Below the pieces are notes generated by a model. The model made no database searches and was not told where the DNA came from. It worked only from the letters and a program-made list of their open reading frames with translations. From an uncultured Prevotella sp. (GTDB taxonomy: Bacteria; Bacteroidota; Bacteroidia; Bacteroidales; Bacteroidaceae): a DNA stretch of 64,000 nt. The stretch covers positions 1 through 64,000 of the forward strand of contig CABQKA010000007.1 of the NCBI GenBank assembly GCA_902464615.1. Direction: 5' to 3'. The translations under genes were made by a program, and so were the position numbers. This document shows, piece by piece, positions 60,301-64,000 of the stretch. Each line of letters begins with the position of its first letter. The stretch's first letter is position 1.

Positions 60301-60397
60301 AGGCACGCCCCGCCACGTCGTCCGCATGACAGGGGGAAAAGGCCGACAAAAAGGCCAGCGCTATCGTGGCCCAGGGCCGAAGAATCAAATTCGTCAT
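57389..60397 (-). CDS. LacZ-type beta-galactosidase, GH2
   Basis: 1002 residues. Signal peptide 1-25 (ATIALAFLSAFSPCHA), so it is exported, unlike E. coli LacZ. Sugar-binding domain (LSLDGTWKFHYKPRGRTARI, FDGVYCQARLSVNGHFVREH), Ig-like domain, barrel at about 300-600: VKLRGACRHDVSPTMGR, RTSHYPPSEKFLEYCDRYGI, SVLFWSIGNESIYG with acid/base Glu near 414, PALFDEWAHPACY with nucleophile candidate near 495, LGGAIWGYVDDTF. The C-terminal part (about 720-1000) resembles the Bgal_small_N domain. It has its own promoter and terminator, upstream of the five-gene operon. It removes beta-galactose, probably from host glycans. Confidence 0.93.
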   Translation of the reverse strand: MTNLILRPWATIALAFLSAFSPCHADDVAGRAYSLPVAVSGVEHPVLSLDGTWKFHYKPRGRTARIQVPGEAAMQGFAVRHDTAVVYSRTFRVPADFAGHRAILRFDGVYCQARLSVNGHFVREHYGGFTRWETDVTQWLRPGKKNEVRLEVTDRLDDISYASGYAHHPIGGILRGVTLFALPESHVYDCYVETDLDTLYRDATLRVGFQYAGRQGGEATLRLTDPEGRAVSLPDSRFALRPGTNDLRIPVAAPQKWDAEHPRLYTLTLTLKQDGKDAVTLRRQVGFREIEIRGDRMLVNGRQVKLRGACRHDVSPTMGRSTTAELDSLDALLFKESNMNFVRTSHYPPSEKFLEYCDRYGIYVECETAVCFVDTYRQKNYAPGRSQDDSAYADRYLGQCQEMVKSFRSHPSVLFWSIGNESIYGENLRRCNTWVRATDRTRPVIFSYPGSVPDEEHVYDILSMHYPGVDGNLWQYNKHTENFQGEGIPALFDEWAHPACYTYTTLQTDPNIREFWGQSLDMMWSRLYDAPGGLGGAIWGYVDDTFMLPVPRVGTAYWKEFAHTAKPDGFRGNCVGYGEWGIVDVWRRKKPEFWATKKAYSPVRLETSDVVSFTPGQPLRFTVRNRYDHTLFTELTAHATYRGHRTPLVLPAIGPHEKGILTVPAAAWTAGDTLRIDFRDDAGRLVDTYLVWLGQRVLSPVPALDGDELRTQDDDKLITIIGSGFTVSFDKRTGLIAGVRAGEQSLISGGPYLNAYINLNHLSGAEVRKMADHYAVRPDDWKLTVFEINVDADEAKVRTTGTYGPVRVQFDMSVNPTGRLSISYVADGLPNGYLREEGIALDLDTVYRSLSWQRDGYWSCYPDDALSGNEGNVPLVEREAAAYGAKPSGTWALDGRDYYYWSDAGANCGQSLTRAAKSMKENVYRYTLSTAETSGAGYGLTVQSAAGDVACRTYKESDGRLTLYVNNRWDYPEIAWGNYCKRLEALPCYGRVDLQLRRPAQR

Positions 60398-60422
60398 AGG
60401 GTGCTTACAGATTTTATCACTG

Positions 60423-60430
60423 CAAAGTTA
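60423..60430 (-). promoter_or_regulatory. Promoter -7 box of the LacZ-like gene
   Basis: TAACTTTG on the minus strand, 25 bases before the ATG at 60397. Confidence 0.65.
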
Positions 60431-60497
60431 GGACCTCCCGTGCGGGCTACGGGCCTGCGCGGACCGGATAAAAGTGTACAAAGCGGCCACAGAGAAG

Positions 60498-61442
60498 TCA
60501 AGATGTGCACTCGTCCCTCAGGTCCTCTGCCGGCGAGCCGCTTTCCGCACTGCGCTGCACGGCGCTCGGGCTGTAGCCGTACAGGCGCTTGAAGGTCCGG
60601 GAAAAGTATTGCGAGGAGCGGAAACCGCAACGGTAGCTCACTTCCTTAATGCTAAGGTCCGTGGAACGGAGCAACTGGAGCGCGTGACGGACGCGCAACC
60701 CACGGACATAATCAATCGGCGAATCGTGAAGCACGCGGGCAAACAGACTCCGCAGGTGACGCTCGCTGATGCCGGCATGGCGGGCGATTTCGGCTACGCA
60801 CAGATCGGCGCGGCAGTTTTGCTCCACGTAGGCCAAAGCGGCCCGCAGCGCGGGATGGTGCACGCGGCCGGAATCCGTCGCACTGAGGTAGCGGCGCAAC
60901 AGGAGCTGCAGCTGGGCGTAAAGCAGGAGTACAAGGTGGACATAGCCCGGCCGGCGCTGCTGGAGTTCGACGATGATGCTCCTTACGACAGGCACCAGCT
61001 CGCTGCCGACGGCGACCTTCAGGACCGGACTGTCGGGAATGGCTTCCTGTCCCTCTTCATCCTCGGATACGGTGTCATGGTCTTGCCCACTGACCGAGAG
61101 CGCCTGGAATATATCCGGCTGAAACTCCAGCTGCATGAGCGTCGCACCGTGCTGGCCGGCGACGAAACGGTGAGAGGCGCGCGAACGGATAATCATAAGT
61201 TCGCCTTCACGGAACTGCAGCGTCTGGCCAGAGCATTCTATGGCGCAACTGCCGCGCCGGACGTAATTGATTTCAATCCGCTGATGGGCGTGCGGCCCAT
61301 AATCTTCGTGGGGAGCAAAAGAAATGAAGCGGAACTTTTCTGCCAGCGGCTGGGCGCAGAACTGACGGACCATCGCGTCGAGCTGTTTCCCGAAAAGGCC
61401 TTCGTTCTGGTCTGGGAGACTGACGGTGATTTCTTCGGTCAT
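60498..61442 (-). CDS. AraC family transcriptional regulator
   Basis: 314 residues from MTEEITVSLPDQNEG; in-frame ATGs at 61482 (with GGAGG before it) and 61562 are alternatives. N-terminal cupin-like sensor domain (about 1-180): FAPHEDYGPHAHQRIEINYV, GELMIIRSRASHRFVAGQHG. C-terminal double HTH (about 205-300): LAYVEQNCRADLCVAEIARH, GISERHLRSLFARVLHDSPI, then LSIKEVSYRCGFRSSQYFSR, TFKRLYGYSPSAVQR. It lies just upstream of the LacZ gene on the same strand and is the best candidate regulator of the glycosidase genes. Its inducer is unknown. This differs from the hybrid two-component or ECF regulators of classic Sus-type loci. Confidence 0.93.
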   Translation of the reverse strand: MTEEITVSLPDQNEGLFGKQLDAMVRQFCAQPLAEKFRFISFAPHEDYGPHAHQRIEINYVRRGSCAIECSGQTLQFREGELMIIRSRASHRFVAGQHGATLMQLEFQPDIFQALSVSGQDHDTVSEDEEGQEAIPDSPVLKVAVGSELVPVVRSIIVELQQRRPGYVHLVLLLYAQLQLLLRRYLSATDSGRVHHPALRAALAYVEQNCRADLCVAEIARHAGISERHLRSLFARVLHDSPIDYVRGLRVRHALQLLRSTDLSIKEVSYRCGFRSSQYFSRTFKRLYGYSPSAVQRSAESGSPAEDLRDECTS

Positions 61443-61552
61443 AAACGAATACGTTGAAAAACCGGCGCGGAAGGCTGGCATGCCTTCCGCCTCCGGCTGC
61501 AAATAGCTTTTCAGAACATAAAGCGCGGCTGCCTCTGGAAGCCGCACCGCCT

Positions 61553-62719
61553 TTAACGGCACATTTCAAAGATCTTCTCGATGTCGGGCTGGCGCAAGGG
61601 CTTGAAGCCAGGAAGCACGTCGCCGCCGCAAGCCTTCCTTGCCATGAGCGGAAAGTCCTCGGGCCGTATGCCCACTTCCGTAAACGTGGATTGCAGCCCC
61701 AAAGTCCCGAAGAAGAAATCCGAAAGGCGCTTCACGGCTTCCCGGGCAACCGTCATCGGCGGCTCGGTGCTGCTGAGGCCGAACACGTTTGTGCCGAACT
61801 GCACGTATTTCGCCACGGTCGTCTCGTCCAGGCAATATTCCATCCAACGCGGTGTCAGAATGGCCAGTCCCAGGCCGTGCGTGATGTCGTAGAGGGCGGA
61901 AAGTTCGTGCTCCATGGGATGGCAGCTCCAGGCTTGGGTGCGGCCGCCGTTGATAAAGCCGTTGATGGCCCACGAGGAAGCCCACATCAGGTTGGCCCGG
62001 GCTTCGTAGTTCTCCGGTTCTTTCATGGCCACGGGCGCATATTTGATGATGGTGCGCATAAGGCCCTCCATGAACGTGTCGAGCATATAGAGGCCCAGCT
62101 CCATATTGAAATATTCCTCGAAAATATGCGACAGCATGTCGGCCGCCCCGCAGGCCGTCTGGTACGGGCTGACGGTAAACGTATTGGTAGGGTCGAGGAA
62201 AGAGACCTGGGGCAACAGCGGCCGGGCCATGCGCCCAATCTTGTCGTGCGTATCGGGATTGCTGATGACGCCGCCGGAGTCCATCTCGGAACCGGTCGCC
62301 GAGAGCGTGAGCACGGTCACGAGGGGAAGGGCTTTCTCCACAGGCGCCCAACGGCTGAAGAACTCCCAAGGGTCGTGGTCCACCATCGCACCCGCCGCCA
62401 TCCACTTCGCCGCGTCTATGGTGGAACCGCCGCCGACGGCCAGGATTACGTCAATCTGCTTTTCCTTGCAAATCCCGGCACCGCGGCGCACGGAGTCTAT
62501 GCGGGGGTTCGGCGCTATGCCGCCCAACTCGCTCACTTCAAAGCCGCCTTTGCGCAGTTCGCCCATCACGGCATCGTAAAGTCCGATGCGCTTAATGGAA
62601 CCGCCGCCATAGGTCAGAAGCACGCGGCGGCCGAAACGGGCCAGTTCCTCGCCGAGATGGCCAAGCTGGCCTTGCCCGAAATACACTTTCACCGGAATGT
62701 CATAAACAAAACTGTTCAT
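61553..62719 (-). CDS. Iron-containing alcohol dehydrogenase
   Basis: 388 residues from MNSFVYDIPVKVYFGQGQLG. N-terminal NAD(P)-binding domain: VLLTYGGGSIKRIGLYDAVM (about 33-52), GIAPNPRIDSVRRG, ILAVGGGSTIDAAKWMAAGA (about 92-111). Iron-binding part with D and three His: GAADMLSHIFEEYF (about 196-209), HPMEHELSALYDITHGLGLA (about 263-282). It matches the YqdH/butanol dehydrogenase type of group III dehydrogenases, usually NADPH-linked reductases of aldehydes. Here it may handle an aldehyde from sugar breakdown such as lactaldehyde from fucose, which is speculation. The promoter box lies at 62803. Confidence 0.93.
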   Translation of the reverse strand: MNSFVYDIPVKVYFGQGQLGHLGEELARFGRRVLLTYGGGSIKRIGLYDAVMGELRKGGFEVSELGGIAPNPRIDSVRRGAGICKEKQIDVILAVGGGSTIDAAKWMAAGAMVDHDPWEFFSRWAPVEKALPLVTVLTLSATGSEMDSGGVISNPDTHDKIGRMARPLLPQVSFLDPTNTFTVSPYQTACGAADMLSHIFEEYFNMELGLYMLDTFMEGLMRTIIKYAPVAMKEPENYEARANLMWASSWAINGFINGGRTQAWSCHPMEHELSALYDITHGLGLAILTPRWMEYCLDETTVAKYVQFGTNVFGLSSTEPPMTVAREAVKRLSDFFFGTLGLQSTFTEVGIRPEDFPLMARKACGGDVLPGFKPLRQPDIEKIFEMCR

Positions 62720-62752
62720 AGCGTATAATATTTTAGGAATACAACAAAGGCA

Positions 62753-62789
62753 AAGCAGCGCCACGGCACTGCGGAGCGTGGCGCTGCTT
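62753..62789 (-). promoter_or_regulatory. Leader hairpin of the alcohol dehydrogenase gene
   Basis: A 13-base perfect stem (62753-62765 with 62777-62789) between the -7 box and the ATG. On the minus strand it is followed by a T-rich tract, so it looks like an intrinsic terminator in the leader. Confidence 0.55.
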
Positions 62790-62802
62790 GCCGCTCCTCC
62801 CG

Positions 62803-62810
62803 CAAAATTA
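62803..62810 (-). promoter_or_regulatory. Promoter -7 box of the alcohol dehydrogenase gene
   Basis: TAATTTTG on the minus strand, about 84 bases before the ATG at 62719. The stretch 62811-63020 shows no gene. Confidence 0.55.
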
Positions 62811-63023
62811 ATGCAGACGGGCGATATGCGGAAGCCGGCAGCGCAACTTTTGCGCCAGTCGCGTGCATTTTTCCTTTCCCCGGCTTGTTTCCCTGCAAAG
62901 GCGGACCGGCGGTCGGCGGCACTTTTTTTCCTCTCTCCGTCCGTATAAAGGAACGTTGGCCCGCCTGTCCCGCCGTCCTGCACAGGAAATGGCGGAGCGC
63001 CCGGACGCAGCGCCGTTGCCACA

Positions 63024-63079
63024 CGCCTTAGCCGCGTAAATACGGGCCTTAGGCGTGTCCGGACGGGACTAAGGCCCGT
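63024..63079. repeat. Dispersed CTAAG-type repeat cluster
   Basis: CGCCTTAGCCG (about 63025), ACGGGCCTTAG (63042-63052) and its perfect complement CTAAGGCCCGT (63069-63079), plus GCCTTAGGCG overlapping. It lies downstream of the minus-strand mutarotase gene and probably ends its transcription. Apart from it 62811-63240 is gene-free. Confidence 0.7.
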
Positions 63080-63240
63080 GCCGTCCGCCACTGCGCCCGG
63101 GCGGGAAAGCCCCCCTCATGTCCCGACCCGCTTAGTTCCGCCATCCCGCCGGAAAAGCCACGGAGGCCCCTCGCGGCAATCTGGAGAAATCCCGCAGGCG
63201 GGAAAAGGACGGCGCATAGACGCGCACAGGCCGGAACGTA

Positions 63241-64000
63241 TCAGCGCGGACGGCTGCTCCCGTCCAGCCACTCTCCGCGCCAGACCTCGGGCGTGCGTAC
63301 GCCGGGCTTCAGCTCGCCGTTCAGCCAGAGGAAGGTCCGTCCCTGCCCCGCGACGGCCGCGCCCGCCCGGGCGGCCTGGGGAGCATGGCCTACGATGCGC
63401 CAACGGTCGGCCGCCGCGTCGTAGGCCAATACGAAAGCATTCAGCCGGTAGGCCGCAGGAGGCTGGGTCATGTACCGGTAGGCCGCGGCCTTATAGCGGG
63501 CGACAGCGGCCGTATCGCCCTCCCGCGCAGCCCGCGCGGCGGCTTCCTCGCGGCGTAGCGCGGCAAGAAACACGTCCTTGTCCACCCCGCCCAGACAAAG
63601 GGCAACGGTGTCGTTCACGGCATAGCCCGCACCGCCGCCCAGGCTGAGCGGAAGTCCCGAAGTGCCGGCCGGGGCGGCCACCGTATGCCAGCGCCGCTCG
63701 GAAGGCACATAGCAAAGCGACGACGTGCTCAGCGTGGCAGACTGCCCGCCGGCCGCCGCTGCAAAACCGCCGAAGACGAAGAGGCACCACTCCCCGCCGC
63801 GCCGCAGGCCGACGGCCACAGCCTGCGTCCGGGGGTTGCCGGGCATGGGCGGTTCCGTGCGCCAGCCGGCCGAGGGACGGTCGAGCGAAAGGGAATAGAC
63901 CGCCGTAGAGGGCCGGCCGGACTGATTGCCCCCGGCCACGTAGACGCGGCTCCCTACCCGCGCCGCGCAAAGGTTGTCCATCGGGACCGGAAGGGAGGGT
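63241..64000 (-). CDS. Cyclically permuted Kelch-type mutarotase (NanM-like), cut by window edge
   Basis: The frame stays open to the window edge; the ATG at 63981 is internal, since LPVP precedes it in frame. About 253 residues of the C-terminal part are seen. They hold Kelch-type blades: ARVGSRVYVAGGNQSGRPST, WCLFVFGGFAAAAGGQSATL, LPLSLGGGAGYAVNDTVALC, LCLGGVDKDVFLAAL, RTFLWLNGELKPGVRTPEVW. This matches the cyclically permuted mutarotase family (TIGR03548), related to the sialic acid mutarotase NanM. It would suggest a sialic acid utilisation locus to the right of the window, fitting the host-glycan theme. A helical insert (LRREEAAARAAREGDTAAVA) is typical of the family. Confidence 0.85.
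   Translation of the reverse strand, partial: PSLPVPMDNLCAARVGSRVYVAGGNQSGRPSTAVYSLSLDRPSAGWRTEPPMPGNPRTQAVAVGLRRGGEWCLFVFGGFAAAAGGQSATLSTSSLCYVPSERRWHTVAAPAGTSGLPLSLGGGAGYAVNDTVALCLGGVDKDVFLAALRREEAAARAAREGDTAAVARYKAAAYRYMTQPPAAYRLNAFVLAYDAAADRWRIVGHAPQAARAGAAVAGQGRTFLWLNGELKPGVRTPEVWRGEWLDGSSRPR

Noticed and set aside
1..64000. CRISPR arrays, rRNA or tRNA genes
   Set aside because: No regularly spaced direct repeats and no recognisable rRNA or tRNA sequence were found on reading both strands.

Overview
The window looks like chromosomal DNA of a G+C-rich member of the Bacteroidales (phylum Bacteroidota), probably a gut commensal. The evidence is the recurrent promoter -7 box of the TAnnTTTG type, a PorQ protein of the type IX secretion system, DUF5686 and SPOR envelope proteins, TonB-dependent outer-membrane receptors, a CTnDOT-like integrative element, and a large secreted glycosidase cluster. 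The genus cannot be fixed from the sequence. No rRNA, tRNA or CRISPR array was recognised.

Bases 1-7331 are one end of a mobile element. A CTnDOT-type integrase (5754-6989), a truncated RhuM-like gene, two small HTH genes and an excision operon (xis2c-like, xis2d-like, DUF4099/DUF3945 protein) lie in the gene order of the CTnDOT family. The next gene, exc (topoisomerase III), is cut after its eighth codon (1844-1867). What lies beyond is an A/T-rich cassette of adjacent tyrosine recombinases (2-685 and 690-1715) resembling a recombinase-in-trio element. The outer end of the integrative element is placed at about 7011-7331, where heptamer and 13-mer repeats resembling integrase arm sites precede a GTAnnTTTGC-like core.

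Bases 7360-32300 carry housekeeping and envelope genes: a YgiQ radical SAM protein, a PP2C-like phosphatase, rsmG, an MBL hydrolase, hsp20, dipeptidyl peptidase III, a SPOR lipoprotein with a DUF5686 barrel, a YtxH/holin-like small-protein operon, a BtuB-like receptor with a structured leader, an AlkD-like protein, a large outer-membrane barrel, then dxs-trkA-trkH, DUF2461 and a GIN-domain lipoprotein.

Bases 32500-39300 hold a tightly packed operon: rlmN, pdxA, then a nucleotidyltransferase, an ATP-grasp enzyme, a CDP-alcohol phosphotransferase, a flippase-like membrane protein and a HAD hydrolase. The last five look like an uncharacterised pathway that activates a polyol phosphate or phospho-headgroup, transfers it and moves or trims the product. 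Bases 39302-44662 hold ispH-cmk-porQ on the minus strand, divergent from a tonB-like gene, a polyprenyl synthetase and tatD.

Bases 44849-60397 are a minus-strand run of six secreted glycosidases (GH89, a clan GH-D-like enzyme, GH35, GH95-like, and two GH2), with an AraC regulator, an iron alcohol dehydrogenase and a NanM-like mutarotase upstream. The set fits removal of sugars from host mucin-type glycans, but no SusC/SusD pair is visible. A short repeat with core GGGGCTAAG or GGGGCTTAG recurs between genes across the window, often as inverted pairs in terminator hairpins.
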